A DNA stretch of 64,000 nt from Brevibacterium jeotgali (lineage in GTDB: Bacteria; Actinomycetota; Actinomycetes; Actinomycetales; Brevibacteriaceae): assembly GCF_900169175.1 (NCBI RefSeq), contig NZ_FXZM01000006.1:123217-187216 (forward strand), in the 5' to 3' direction. Within the stretch, counting starts at the first letter, position 1, and the number at the start of each line of letters is the position of its first letter. The notes under the pieces were generated by a model. It had not been told where the DNA came from, searched no databases, and saw only the letters and a list, made by a program, of their open reading frames with translations. Positions 1 to 8,244 of this stretch are shown here, in pieces. The translations under genes were made by a program, and so were the position numbers.

Positions 1-1032
1 AACATCGAGGTGGGACCGGAGAACACCATGGAGGTCGCACAGCGCGCGGGCTTCCCGGAGAACACTGTGGGGCTCGATACCAATGCGTCGAACGTGCTGG
101 GCACAGCGAGCCCGACGGTCACGCAGATGGCCGGTGCGTTCTCGACGTTCGCAGCGGAGGGCGTGCATCACCAGGTCCACTTCGTCGATTCGGTGACTGA
201 TCCCGAGGGAGAGGTCGTCCACGAAGCGGAGGCGAAGGGCGACCAGGCGATCGACCAGGCCGTCGCGGCTGAGACCTCCTACGCGCTGAGCAATGTGGTG
301 ACCGGAGGCTCCGGTTCGTATGCAAACAACCTCGGACGCCCGGCTGCGGGAAAGACCGGTACGTCGCAGAACGCGTATTCGGCATGGTTCGCCGGGTACA
401 CCCCGAATCTGTCGACCGCCGTGTCGATCTTCCGTGAGGACGGGAACGGCAACCCGGTCGAGATCGGGCCGTACGGCGGTCGCGGTGAGATCACCGGAGG
501 CTCCTTCCCGACGATGGTGTGGACCGATTACATGATCGGTGCGGTCGACGCGATGGATCTGCCGGTCGAGCAGTTCCCCGAGCGCGGTGAGCTGCCGCAG
601 GTCGAGAAGCCGGCCAACGACTCCGGTGTTCCCGACCAGGCACCCGCCCCGGCCCCGCAGCCGCAGCAGCCGCAGCAGCCGCAGAACCCGGGCGGCAACG
701 GGGGCGGTGGCGAAGGAGACTCCTCCGAGGAGGACTCCGGAGACGACGCTCGTGAAGAGGAGCCCGAAGAGCCTGAAGAGGACGAGGGCGACGAAGACGG
801 CGGAGACGAGGACGGCGGTTCCGACGACGGCGGATCAGGCGGCGGCGACAACGACGGCGGCTCCGACGGTGGTTCCGACAGCGGCTCTGACGGTGGCTCC
901 AACGGCGGCAGCGACGGCGGCTCCGACGGTGGTTCCGATGGCGGCTCTGACGGTGGCTCCAACGGCGGCGGTTCCGACAATGGTTCCGACGGTGGAGGGA
1001 TTTTGCCGGACGACATCCCCACGACTGGATGA
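1..1032 (+). CDS. Class A penicillin-binding protein, C-terminal part (5' end outside window)
   Basis: This is the end of a bifunctional peptidoglycan glycosyltransferase/transpeptidase acting outside the membrane in cell-wall synthesis. The reading frame is open from base 1. It shows the third transpeptidase motif KTGTS (codons near 352-366) followed by the NAYSAWFAGYTP segment typical of PonA-type enzymes, then the end of the domain (GGSFPTMVWTDYM). The last ~140 residues are a Pro/Gln stretch, an acidic Glu/Asp stretch and then many GGSDGGSD-like units, a low-complexity extracellular tail common in actinobacterial PBPs. The SxxK and SxN motifs would lie upstream. A strong hairpin follows the stop codon. 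Synteny (PBP, membrane protein, rpsF) supports a ponA-type assignment. Confidence 0.93.
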   Translation, partial: NIEVGPENTMEVAQRAGFPENTVGLDTNASNVLGTASPTVTQMAGAFSTFAAEGVHHQVHFVDSVTDPEGEVVHEAEAKGDQAIDQAVAAETSYALSNVVTGGSGSYANNLGRPAAGKTGTSQNAYSAWFAGYTPNLSTAVSIFREDGNGNPVEIGPYGGRGEITGGSFPTMVWTDYMIGAVDAMDLPVEQFPERGELPQVEKPANDSGVPDQAPAPAPQPQQPQQPQNPGGNGGGGEGDSSEEDSGDDAREEEPEEPEEDEGDEDGGDEDGGSDDGGSGGGDNDGGSDGGSDSGSDGGSNGGSDGGSDGGSDGGSDGGSNGGGSDNGSDGGGILPDDIPTTG

Positions 1033-1062
1033 GACCCGCGCTGCCTGAGAACAGGTAGTCGA

Positions 1063-1099
1063 CCGAAGGTGGCCCCGCAGCACGCGGGGCCACCTTCGG
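1063..1099 (+). terminator. Hairpin terminator after the PBP gene
   Basis: A perfect 16-bp stem (1063-1078 with 1084-1099) closes a 5-nt loop. It lies 30 bp after the PBP stop codon. There is no clear U-tract, as is usual for actinobacterial terminators. Confidence 0.8.
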
Positions 1100-1260
1100 C
1101 GATTCACGACCCGCACAGTTCGCCAGACTGCCGAGTGAGCAGCACTCGAGTGATCTCATGGCACGTGGCGTCCGAGTCCTGCGCACTCGAATTGCCCGTC
1201 CTTCGCGGTGGGTTCGTCCCCGTCGGTCCCGCGCGCTCCCGGACCCACTCCCGCGTCACT

Positions 1261-1266
1261 TAGGCT
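1261..1266 (+). promoter_or_regulatory. -10 box TAGGCT of a leaderless transcript
   Basis: TAGGCT fits the TANNNT -10 consensus and ends 7 nt before the ATG at 1274, the spacing expected when transcription starts on the start codon. No Shine-Dalgarno sequence is present. Confidence 0.5.
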
Positions 1267-1273
1267 GGCCCGT

Positions 1274-2794
1274 ATGGACAGGACCCCCGTGAACAGCAGG
1301 CACCCGGCGTCACCTGCGCACGTCGCCGCACCCCTGCTGGGCGGTGCAGGCACCCGCTTCGCCCGCACTGATCGCCGCGCTTCGGCCAGCCTCGCGTGGG
1401 TTCTTCTGGGGCTGCTCGGCCTCTCCGTGCTCGTGGGGCTGCTGCTGCAGGTGACGTGTCAGACGGGCGGCTACGAGCTGCCCCGTGCGGGGTTCCGGCT
1501 GTGTCAGTCGCCCGTGGCGCTGGCGATGGGCAGCGACGCGCTCCCGGACGCCGCAGGACGTGTCACCTCAGGCCTTGCCGGCTTCGCGCCTCTGACCTAC
1601 TGGTTCGTCATCCTCATGTCGAGTCTGGGCGCCACCGCGGGAGAGGCCATGGGCTTCCTCCTGGTCCTCAATACCGCAGCGTTCGCCGCCATGGGGGTGG
1701 GCGTGCTCGCACTGGCCCGGGCGCTGGGCTTCGGCGCACCCCGTTCGCGTGCGGTGAGCCTGTCGTGGGCCATGGTCGCCTTCGTGTCCCCGGTGATCGT
1801 GTTCAGCATCGGCCAGTCACTGGACCCCGTCGGCGTCGCGCTCGCGGTCTGGGCCTGCGTCCTGCTGAGCGGCGCACGCACCACCCCGACGCTGCTGTCC
1901 GCGGGTGCGATGCTCGCCGTGGCGGCCTTCACCGGTCCGCTCGGGCTCATCGTGCTGGTGGGGGTCCTCATCGGTGCTTCACGCGATCGGGGGAACGCGA
2001 TCCTCGTGCTCGCCGGCTTCGCTCTCGCCTCGGGTCTCCTGACCCTGGCAGACGGACGGCTCCCCTCACGCCTGTCAGTCTGGATGGCCGACGCGGTGGA
2101 TCGCGGATCGATCGCCTCCGTCGTCCTGGCTCAGGGGTGGGGCGACGAACCCACCTTCGTGACGGGTCTGCTGGTCGTCTGGACGCTGGGCGTCGTCGCG
2201 ATCACCGCTATGGCCGCGTCGCGGATGATGCTCGCCCCCACAGCCGCCGCCGAGGTCGCAGACACCGATGCTGACAACGCCACTGCGGAAGACCTGTCCT
2301 CTTCCACGTCCTCTCGCCTGGATCTGCTGAGGAGGCTGGAGAAGACGGACGACGTCGCCCACCTGCAGCAGACGGTGCTCACCATCACGGCCCTCCTGGC
2401 GCTGTCCGTGGTGGTGGCGCCCGGCTCGTCGACGTCGATGTCCCTGTGGCTGCTGCCGTTCGCCGCACTGTCGGTGCGTCTGCTCCCCGTGATGGGACTG
2501 TGGTTCCTCACAGAGCTCGGCTTCGCCATCGCGGTGCCGCTCGCGGATGTCACAGCACTGGACGAGTCTGCGGGACTGGATTCGACGTGGATGGGGCTGC
2601 TGACCCTGCTGCGCTTCTTCGCACTGACCCTCATCATGGCCTTCGCGCTCGACGAGCTCTTCCGCGCAGGCCGCAAGCGGGTCGCACGACGGCAGGAGGC
2701 TGCGCGTGCGATGGAGCTGAACCCGGCGCCCGGTCAGGCGGGTGCGGAGACGGCGCCCGATCAGGCTCCTGAGGAATCGTCGGGCACCGCGTAG
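1274..2794 (+). CDS. Polytopic membrane protein, possible GT87/GT-C-like glycosyltransferase
   Basis: A protein of 506 aa with about ten hydrophobic segments and a charged cytoplasmic-looking stretch in the middle (ATAEDLSSSTSSRLDLL...) and at the C-terminus. Its position just after the PBP gene and before the rpsF block equals that of the mycobacterial Rv0051-type membrane mannosyltransferase-like gene, and the first extracytoplasmic part is compatible with that family, but I see no secure catalytic motif. The call is therefore based mainly on synteny and topology. The ATG at 1274 is preferred over a GTG at 1208 because a -10-like TAGGCT lies 7 nt before it. The last 34 bp overlap the convergent DUF1648 gene. 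Confidence 0.6.
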   Translation: MDRTPVNSRHPASPAHVAAPLLGGAGTRFARTDRRASASLAWVLLGLLGLSVLVGLLLQVTCQTGGYELPRAGFRLCQSPVALAMGSDALPDAAGRVTSGLAGFAPLTYWFVILMSSLGATAGEAMGFLLVLNTAAFAAMGVGVLALARALGFGAPRSRAVSLSWAMVAFVSPVIVFSIGQSLDPVGVALAVWACVLLSGARTTPTLLSAGAMLAVAAFTGPLGLIVLVGVLIGASRDRGNAILVLAGFALASGLLTLADGRLPSRLSVWMADAVDRGSIASVVLAQGWGDEPTFVTGLLVVWTLGVVAITAMAASRMMLAPTAAAEVADTDADNATAEDLSSSTSSRLDLLRRLEKTDDVAHLQQTVLTITALLALSVVVAPGSSTSMSLWLLPFAALSVRLLPVMGLWFLTELGFAIAVPLADVTALDESAGLDSTWMGLLTLLRFFALTLIMAFALDELFRAGRKRVARRQEAARAMELNPAPGQAGAETAPDQAPEESSGTA

Positions 2795-3294
2795 CGACCC
2801 CCGACTGCGAGGAAGACGCAGTAGCCGATCATCGCAGCCAGATAGATCGAGACAGCGATGACTGATGTGATCCCGAACGGACCTGCTGACTCAGTCCGCT
2901 GAGCCGTGAGTGCCACGGTGGTGCTGATGATCGCGACGAAGACGAATGTGATGCCCATGAGGAAGTCGATGTCGGCACGCATACGACGATTGAACGTCGG
3001 ACGATTGTCCGGCGCCGTCCAGTAGGCGTGCGCGGCGCGGTCCGGCAGGTTGATCCACGACGCGTCGACGCGTGACACCAATGCCTTCGAACCGACGGTG
3101 ACGAGCAAGAGGAATGCTCCCAGCCCCATCATGACGAGGACGTGGCTCGACTTCGAGGCCCACGCGTTCACCTCACCGCTGGAGCCGACGTGCTGGGGGA
3201 CGGTGTCCGGGCCGATCAGGAGGGTGAGCAGCAGCCCGCAGACGTAGACGACGATGCCGATCCGCAGAGTGAGGCGGCGGAGTGGGTCTCTCAT
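2761..3294 (-). CDS. DUF1648-family integral membrane protein
   Basis: 177 aa with an N-terminal membrane segment (GIVVYVCGLLLTLLIG), followed by the DUF1648-like stretch around VPQHVGSSGEVNAWASK, where family members have an HxxxxGxxDxW-type motif. A second family-like block follows (WINLPDRAAHAYWTAP, comparable to the INLPNKxYWL pattern), then two C-terminal membrane helices. Proteins of this family are poorly characterised; some occur near two-component or stress genes, so no function is assigned. A possible upstream extension to 3690 lacks family similarity. The gene ends inside the 3' end of the preceding convergent gene. Confidence 0.75.
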   Translation of the reverse strand: MRDPLRRLTLRIGIVVYVCGLLLTLLIGPDTVPQHVGSSGEVNAWASKSSHVLVMMGLGAFLLLVTVGSKALVSRVDASWINLPDRAAHAYWTAPDNRPTFNRRMRADIDFLMGITFVFVAIISTTVALTAQRTESAGPFGITSVIAVSIYLAAMIGYCVFLAVGGRYAVPDDSSGA

Positions 3295-3386
3295 GGATCC
3301 AGCGTGCCACGCCGGAAGCGTGTGACGGCACGAGTCGTCGTGTGTCGTTCCGTGACGTTCCCGCCCGGACAGGATGGACGGGTCCC

Positions 3387-3392
3387 TAGCGT
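3387..3392 (+). promoter_or_regulatory. -10 box TAGCGT upstream of the isochorismatase-like gene
   Basis: TAGCGT matches TANNNT and would start a transcript near 3399 with a leader of ~60 nt and a good ribosome site (GAGGAGG) before the ATG at 3461. Confidence 0.4.
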
Positions 3393-3460
3393 GCAGGTGA
3401 GGAGCGATGCACGGTGACCCGTCCATCGCGCAGGAATGTCCCGATCCACGAGGAGGACCC

Positions 3461-4267
3461 ATGTCCGTCGCCACTGACACCACCACTGACACCGCCACTG
3501 ACACCACCACTGCCAGCCCGGCCGTGACCGGATTCGATCGTGTGAGCCCGCTCGAACCGCTCGAGCTCCCCGGCGACGTCATCGCCGGGCTCCCACCCAC
3601 GAACACCGATGCGATCCCCCCGCTTGCCGACCACTGGAAGCAGCTGGACCTGCGGGAGATCCTCAGGCGCCCCGCAGCCTTCGTATCCATCGGGCAGTCG
3701 AACTCCTGCTATCGGCCGGGCGGAGCTCAGTACGCCGAGGGGCACGCGCATCGTGGCACGCTGGACAAGACCGTGCGAGCCGCTGCCGCCGCGCGGCGGG
3801 CCGGGAACTTCGCTTTCAACTGGGTGGGCTACTCGATCTTCCGCGACGACTACCCGAAGTCCGATTTCGACCGCGTGCAGTACCACTCGTGGACCGGAGC
3901 GATCGACGCGACGCCGGAGCAGATCGCGTGGGACAACACCCTGGTGGGCGAACTGCGTGAACTCGTGGAGCCTGGTGACCGGGAATTCTTCGAGACGGCG
4001 TTCCAGACCGCCTTCGTCGGGACCGACCTCATGGGTGACCTGGCACGTCGCAGGGTCGAGGTCATCGTGCTCGCCGGCATCCACCTGGACTGGTGCATCG
4101 AGGGCAACGCGCGAGCAGCGCGGGACAACGGCTTCCTGCCGATCGTCATCGGCGACACCACGGGAGCCCAGAAGCCCGAACAGGAGCAGGCCGCCTTCGA
4201 GCGCATCAACGAGTTCTTCGCTCCGGTCATCTCCACCGAGGAGTTCGTCGGCCTCCTGCAGGACTGA
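3461..4267 (+). CDS. Isochorismatase-like cysteine hydrolase with degenerate catalytic triad
   Basis: 268 aa. The second half carries the isochorismatase-superfamily signature: a strand VEVIVLAG followed by IHLDWCIEGNARAARDNGF with the nucleophile Cys at ~212, then IVIGDTTGA. The segment FFETAFQTAFVGTDL matches the usual VIxKxxxSAFxGTxL block, but the expected Lys is Thr (~179). In the N-terminal strand the usual catalytic Asp (xxDmQ) appears as Gly (VSIGQSNS, ~78). Two of the three triad residues thus look replaced, so hydrolase activity is doubtful or mechanistically different. The N-terminus has TDTTTDTATDTTT repeats. The start at 3461 is set by GAGGAGG five bases upstream. Substrate unknown. 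Confidence 0.75.
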   Translation: MSVATDTTTDTATDTTTASPAVTGFDRVSPLEPLELPGDVIAGLPPTNTDAIPPLADHWKQLDLREILRRPAAFVSIGQSNSCYRPGGAQYAEGHAHRGTLDKTVRAAAAARRAGNFAFNWVGYSIFRDDYPKSDFDRVQYHSWTGAIDATPEQIAWDNTLVGELRELVEPGDREFFETAFQTAFVGTDLMGDLARRRVEVIVLAGIHLDWCIEGNARAARDNGFLPIVIGDTTGAQKPEQEQAAFERINEFFAPVISTEEFVGLLQD

Positions 4268-4281
4268 CGGCTGCTGAGCTG

Positions 4282-4318
4282 CCGGCTGCTGAACTGCTGA
4301 CGGCTGTTCAGCAGCCGG
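4282..4318. terminator. Bidirectional terminator between convergent genes
   Basis: A 13-bp perfect stem (4282-4294 with 4306-4318) with an 11-nt loop lies between the convergent isochorismatase-like and flavin reductase-like genes. An overlapping alternative 9-bp stem (4297-4305 with 4325-4333) exists. Confidence 0.6.
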
Positions 4319-4342
4319 GTGTTGAGCCGTCAGCTCCGCTGC

Positions 4343-4969
4343 TCACTGCGGGTTGCCGCCGCCGTGCGGCCGCGGGGCCGATAAGACGTCGCCCAGGGAG
4401 CCCCACTCATTGCGACCCAGACGGGCCAGGGGATCCAGGTCCTGCGCGAGCGGCAGGGTGCGTCCCCGCGCATCGGTGCTCAGCGTGCGGGTGTCCACAG
4501 CGACGTGGACGACCCGCCCCAGCACCATGAAGCTGTCGCCCACCGGGATGATGCGTTCGACGGTGCACTCCATGACGGCTGGGGACGATGCCACGCGCGG
4601 CGGGGCGACGACGGCGGAGGGCTCCTGGGCGACCGCGGCGGCCTCGAACTCGCTGACCTCCGGCGCGTAGCCGGCGGACGTCTGGTTGGCCTCCTCGAAC
4701 TGCGGCCGGGAGACGAGCGAGACGGTGAACTCGCCGGTCGCCTCGGCGTTGGCGAGGGTGTCCTTGCGGCCGGTGGAGGAGAACATGACGACCGGCGGCG
4801 TCTCGGAGACCATCGTGAAGAACGAGTGCGGGGCGAGGTTCGCGACGCCTGCGTCGTCAGTCGTGCCCACCCACGCGATCGGGCGTGGGATCAGGATCGA
4901 CTTCATGAGCAGCGTCGTCTCGCGGTCGCCCAGTGCGATCGGCTCGAATTCTGTACGTTGTGGTCGCAT
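4343..4969 (-). CDS. Flavin reductase-like / FMN-binding split-barrel protein
   Basis: 208 aa matching the flavin reductase-like fold (PF01613 type): IPRPIAWVGTTDDAGVANLAPHSFF, then PPVVMFSSTGRKDT and FTVSLV, the conserved FMN-binding strands. Family members bind FMN and either supply reduced flavin to monooxygenases or act as uncharacterised flavoproteins. No fused domain is visible. The start at 4969 is favoured by CATACT on the minus strand ending 6 nt upstream, a leaderless arrangement. A longer reading frame exists upstream but reads through the 5' region of the divergent surface protein and shows no family similarity. Confidence 0.82.
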   Translation of the reverse strand: MRPQRTEFEPIALGDRETTLLMKSILIPRPIAWVGTTDDAGVANLAPHSFFTMVSETPPVVMFSSTGRKDTLANAEATGEFTVSLVSRPQFEEANQTSAGYAPEVSEFEAAAVAQEPSAVVAPPRVASSPAVMECTVERIIPVGDSFMVLGRVVHVAVDTRTLSTDARGRTLPLAQDLDPLARLGRNEWGSLGDVLSAPRPHGGGNPQ

Positions 4970-5282
4970 GAGGTCAGTATGCCAGGCGGTTCGCCGGATC
5001 CTCTGCGTTGAGCAGATGCACGGCTCTGACCTCGACGTATCTGTGCCACCTCCGGACGAACCGCCGCATGCCCGGTTCATGAGGCGCACATCTCTCTTTC
5101 GAATCACGAAACGTTGAGCTATCTTGAAGGCGGCGCTCGAGGTGGCCGAACGGACCATCATCGGGCCGCGAGCGCACGCTTCGTGCCTGCCCGCAGTCGC
5201 AGGAGTGCAGTGCACTCGCTGTGGAGAGTCGCACAACCGAGCGGACTCGCGGGGCGGGGAACTGACAGAGAGTGGACTGGTA

Positions 5283-6695
5283 GTGAGAACTGAACGTGTG
5301 AAATGGGGCGCTCTGGCAGCAGCGTCCGCGCTGATCTTCGCCGGCCTGGTGCCGACCGCGGCACAGGCGAGCCCAGCCGCAGCCTCGGCTGAACGATCTG
5401 CTGCGGCGGCAGCAGACGGAGATGTGGAAGCCGCGTCTCCCGGCCAGGAGGCCACGGATCTGACGAGTGGCGACCTGACCGCCGATGATCTGGTGGAGAC
5501 GCTGATCGGCGAGGGCATCACCTACTCGAACGCCGTGTACACGGGCGCCGCCGAGGGTGCCGGTGAGGTGACCGGCATGAGCGCTGTCGGTGTGGAGGGC
5601 GGCGTCGCCCTGTCCTCGGGAAGCATCGCGGACAGCGAGCTCGGTCCGTCGTCGGTCCTGGGGCCGAACGAACTCACCGGGAACACCTCTGTTCTCGGAG
5701 TGCCAGGCGATTCTGACCTGAATCTGATCGTCGATCCCCTGACCACCATGGATGCGTCAGTCCTCGAGTTCGACTTCGTTCCGGATACGGACCAGGTGAA
5801 GTTCACGTACGTGTTCGGATCTGATGAGTACAACGAGTACGTCGACTCGGACTACAACGACGTGTTCGGCTTCTACGTCAATGGCAGCAACTGTGCTGTC
5901 GTCGACACGGACGAGGGCACTGCTCCGGTCACGATCAACACGATCAACAACGGCGTGAACTCGTCCCTGTACAACGACAATGATGCGGAGGCCGGCCACC
6001 CCCACGAGACGGAGATGGACGGCTTCACCGAGCCGTTGGTCTGTGCTTCCGACGTCACACCCGGTGAGACGAACCACGTGAAGCTGGCAATCGCTGATAC
6101 GGCTGACGCCACCCGTGACTCCGCAGTGCTGATCTCTGCGGGGACATTCGCGGCGAACACTGCGCCGACCGCGGAGGACGCGACCTACACGACCACCATC
6201 GACACCCCCGTCAGCACACCGCTGGTGGCCTCCGACCCGGACGGTGACGAGCTCACCTACACGGTGGTCGAGGAGCCGGCGGAAGGCACCCTGAGCGGGG
6301 ACGCTCCGGATCTGACGTACACGCCGGCCGAGGGCTACGAAGGGCAGGAGACCTTCACATTCACGGCGAACGACGGCGCGGAAGACTCGAACGTCGCGAC
6401 GGTGACGGTCAACGTCGTTGACGAGGCTCCTACGGCCGAGCCGACGGTCGAGCCCACGGCCGAACCGACACAGGAGCCGTCCGCGGAGCCCACTGACGAT
6501 CCGACCACGAGCCCATCGCCGGCTCCGTCGGAGACGCCAGCACCGGCGCCTGAGCCCGAGCCGTCCGCGGATCCCCAGCCCGGCGAGGATCTGCCGCGCA
6601 CGGGTTCAGATATCGGTGTCGCACTGACAACGGGTGGCCTGCTGACCGCCGCAGGTGCAGTGTTCCTGTTCATCGCCCGTCGTCGCAGGGCATGA
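5283..6695 (+). CDS. LPXTG-anchored surface protein with choice-of-anchor L and Ig/cadherin-like domains
   Basis: 470 aa. Residues ~1-29 are a signal peptide (WGALAAASALIFAGLVPTAAQA). Residues ~65-275 match the choice-of-anchor L type (DLTADDLVETLIGEGITYSN..., FDFVPDTDQVKFTYVFGSDEYNEY, DVFGFYVNG). Residues ~280-378 form a bacterial Ig/cadherin-like domain (ASDPDGDELTYTV, TYTPAEGYEG, FTFTANDG). A Pro/Thr/Glu-rich spacer follows, then the LPRTG sorting signal at ~437-441, a hydrophobic helix and ARRRRA. Sortase would link it to the wall; an adhesive role is inference. The GTG at 5283 is chosen for its GAGAGTGG upstream. The 313 bp before the gene hold no other gene; a TATCTT at 5117-5122 could be a -10 box. 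Confidence 0.85.
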   Translation: MRTERVKWGALAAASALIFAGLVPTAAQASPAAASAERSAAAAADGDVEAASPGQEATDLTSGDLTADDLVETLIGEGITYSNAVYTGAAEGAGEVTGMSAVGVEGGVALSSGSIADSELGPSSVLGPNELTGNTSVLGVPGDSDLNLIVDPLTTMDASVLEFDFVPDTDQVKFTYVFGSDEYNEYVDSDYNDVFGFYVNGSNCAVVDTDEGTAPVTINTINNGVNSSLYNDNDAEAGHPHETEMDGFTEPLVCASDVTPGETNHVKLAIADTADATRDSAVLISAGTFAANTAPTAEDATYTTTIDTPVSTPLVASDPDGDELTYTVVEEPAEGTLSGDAPDLTYTPAEGYEGQETFTFTANDGAEDSNVATVTVNVVDEAPTAEPTVEPTAEPTQEPSAEPTDDPTTSPSPAPSETPAPAPEPEPSADPQPGEDLPRTGSDIGVALTTGGLLTAAGAVFLFIARRRRA

Positions 6696-6746
6696 GTCTG
6701 AGTCGAGCCAGGGCCTCACACTGAGAGGCACCGGCGCGAGGAGCTG

Positions 6747-6782
6747 AAGGGGTGGGGCACTCGACAGAGTGCCCCACCCCTT
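6747..6782 (+). terminator. Hairpin terminator after the LPXTG gene
   Basis: A perfect 16-bp stem (6747-6762 with 6767-6782) with a 4-nt loop GACA, starting 51 bp after the stop codon. Confidence 0.85.
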
Positions 6783-6825
6783 CTGACTCCCGGCAGCAGA
6801 GGTGCGAGGCTCTCTACTCGTGCGG

Positions 6826-6831
6826 TAGACT
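6826..6831 (+). promoter_or_regulatory. Probable -10 box of the rpsF operon
   Basis: TAGACT matches TANNNT and lies 112 bp before rpsF, leaving a leader long enough for the structure at 6891-6933. No convincing -35 was found. Confidence 0.4.
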
Positions 6832-6890
6832 CAGACGGCTGTCCTGTGCGCCCCTGTGCGCAGAACCACTGGGCAGCGCAACGCAATTAC

Positions 6891-6933
6891 CCTCCTGCCA
6901 CGGATAGACCGTGGCCGCTGAGACCAGAGGAGG
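6891..6933 (+). promoter_or_regulatory. S6:S18-type autoregulatory mRNA leader of rpsF
   Basis: CCTCCT (6891-6896) can pair with AGGAGG (6928-6933), which is the Shine-Dalgarno of rpsF. Inside lies a second stem of 7 bp (6897-6903 with 6909-6915, loop ATAGA). The sequence CCG follows the inner stem at 6915-6917, within an asymmetric internal loop ending in ACCAG. Known S6:S18 leaders have this layout: two stems, a conserved CCG beside the inner stem that mimics the rRNA site of S18, and occlusion of the ribosome site. Ribosomal proteins S6 and S18 are both encoded in the operon, so feedback repression is expected. Confidence 0.7.
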
Positions 6934-6943
6934 TGGGTGACAC

Positions 6944-7234
6944 ATGCGTAAGTACGAGCTCATGCTCATCCTCGATCCAGAGATCGACGAGCGCTCCGTG
7001 AACACCGATGTCGAGAAGCTCTTGAAGGTCGTGCCCGCGCAGGGCGGGACCATCGACAACGTGGATGTCTGGGGCCGTCGCCGCTTCGCGTACGAGATCA
7101 ACAAGAAGTCGGAAGGCTTCTACGTGGTCATCGATCTGAACGCGGAGCCGGAGACGGTGAAGGAACTCGATCGCCAGCTCGGACTCAACGAGTCCGTCGT
7201 GCGTACGAAGATCCTGCGCCCCGACGCCGCGTGA
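6944..7234 (+). CDS. rpsF: 30S ribosomal protein S6
   Basis: 96 aa, full length. It begins [19 protein letters not shown] and contains [24 protein letters not shown], both diagnostic of bS6, and ends at LRPDAA without the glutamate tail seen in Escherichia coli. It binds S18 in the platform of the small subunit. It is the first gene of the rpsF-ssb-rpsR-rplI operon and has a strong AGGAGG ribosome site that is also part of the leader structure just upstream. Confidence 0.98.
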   Translation: MRKYELMLILDPEIDERSVNTDVEKLLKVVPAQGGTIDNVDVWGRRRFAYEINKKSEGFYVVIDLNAEPETVKELDRQLGLNESVVRTKILRPDAA

Positions 7235-7341
7235 CCGCACCTGCGGTCTGATCCCACGGTTCGGATCCCTGCGGATCCGACCCCACATCCCCACCCATCC
7301 ACTCGAGTCGCATCACATCACTGCGCAGCAGAGGAGTCACC

Positions 7342-7956
7342 ATGGCAGGCGAGACAGTCATCACCGTCGTCGGGAACGTCACTGCCGACCCGGAGTTGAG
7401 GTTCACCGCGAACGGCGCTGCCGTCGCGAACTTCACCGTGGCGTCCACGCCGCGGACGTTCGACCGTCAGACCAGTGAATGGCGCGACGGGGAGACTCTC
7501 TTCCTGCGCTGCAGTGCGTGGCGCGACATGGCCGAGAACGTCGCGGAGACGCTGTCACGCGGCACCCGCGTCGTCGCGCAGGGCCGCCTGCGGTCCCGCA
7601 CCTTCGACACGAAGGAGGGCGAACGCCGCACGGTGTTCGAGCTCGACGTCGACGAAGTCGGTCCCAGCCTCCGCTACGCCTCCGCGAGCGTCACGAAGAA
7701 CGAGCGCGGCGGCGGTTACAGCGGCGGTGGCCAGGGCGGCCAGCAGGGCGGATTCGGTGGTGGCGGCCAGGGCGGCGGCCAGCAGGGAGGGTTCGGCGGA
7801 GGTCGTCCCCCCCAGCAGGGAAGCCAGCAGGGCGGTCAGTGGGGAGCCAACCCGCAGCAGGGCGGACGTCCTGCGCAGGAGGACCCGTGGGCGTCGTCGA
7901 ACCCGCAGAGCGGTGGCGGTTGGGGCAGCCCGACCAATGACGAACCGCCGTTCTGA
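7342..7956 (+). CDS. ssb: Single-stranded DNA-binding protein
   Basis: 204 aa. The N-terminal OB fold (~1-115) starts [25 protein letters not shown] and holds the conserved [18 protein letters not shown] block. A Gly/Gln-rich linker (~120-170; [13 protein letters not shown] units) leads to the acidic tip NDEPPF, the protein-protein interaction end of SSBs. It coats single-stranded DNA at the replication fork and recruits partner proteins. GAGGAG lies 7 bases before the ATG. It sits between rpsF and rpsR as in most actinobacteria. Confidence 0.98.
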   Translation: MAGETVITVVGNVTADPELRFTANGAAVANFTVASTPRTFDRQTSEWRDGETLFLRCSAWRDMAENVAETLSRGTRVVAQGRLRSRTFDTKEGERRTVFELDVDEVGPSLRYASASVTKNERGGGYSGGGQGGQQGGFGGGGQGGGQQGGFGGGRPPQQGSQQGGQWGANPQQGGRPAQEDPWASSNPQSGGGWGSPTNDEPPF

Positions 7957-7989
7957 TCGTTACTTCTCACATTCACACAGGAGCACATC

Positions 7990-8229
7990 ATGGCGAAGCC
8001 GGATCCCCGGAAGCCCATCAAGAAGAAGGCCAACCCGCTCAAGCGCGGGGAAGCCGCAACCATCACCTACAAGGACACCGCGACGCTGCGTAAGTTCATC
8101 TCGGACCGCGGCAAGATCCGCGCCCGTCGCGTCACCGGTGTCTCCGTGCAGGAACAGCGCATCATCGCGAAGGCCGTGAAGAACGCCCGCGAGATGGCGC
8201 TGCTCCCGTACACCGGCGTCGGCCGCTGA
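7990..8229 (+). CDS. rpsR: 30S ribosomal protein S18
   Basis: 79 aa. The core [26 protein letters not shown] and [10 protein letters not shown] are bS18 signatures; the N-terminus is basic ([17 protein letters not shown]). No CxxC zinc ribbon is present, so it is a zinc-free type. It pairs with S6 on the ribosome and probably on the operon leader. The ribosome site is AGGAG, 33 bp after ssb. Confidence 0.97.
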   Translation: MAKPDPRKPIKKKANPLKRGEAATITYKDTATLRKFISDRGKIRARRVTGVSVQEQRIIAKAVKNAREMALLPYTGVGR

Positions 8230-8244
8230 TAGGAGGAGAGAAGA

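Noticed and set aside
838..1002. GGSDGGSD-coding repeats considered as a separate repeat element or CRISPR-like array
   Set aside because: The units are short, codon-periodic and in frame with the PBP; they are a protein tail, not an array with spacers.
5100..5282. N-terminal extension of the LPXTG protein from 5124
   Set aside because: It would place a hydrophilic stretch with several Cys before the signal peptide; GTG 5283 with GAGAGTGG fits better.
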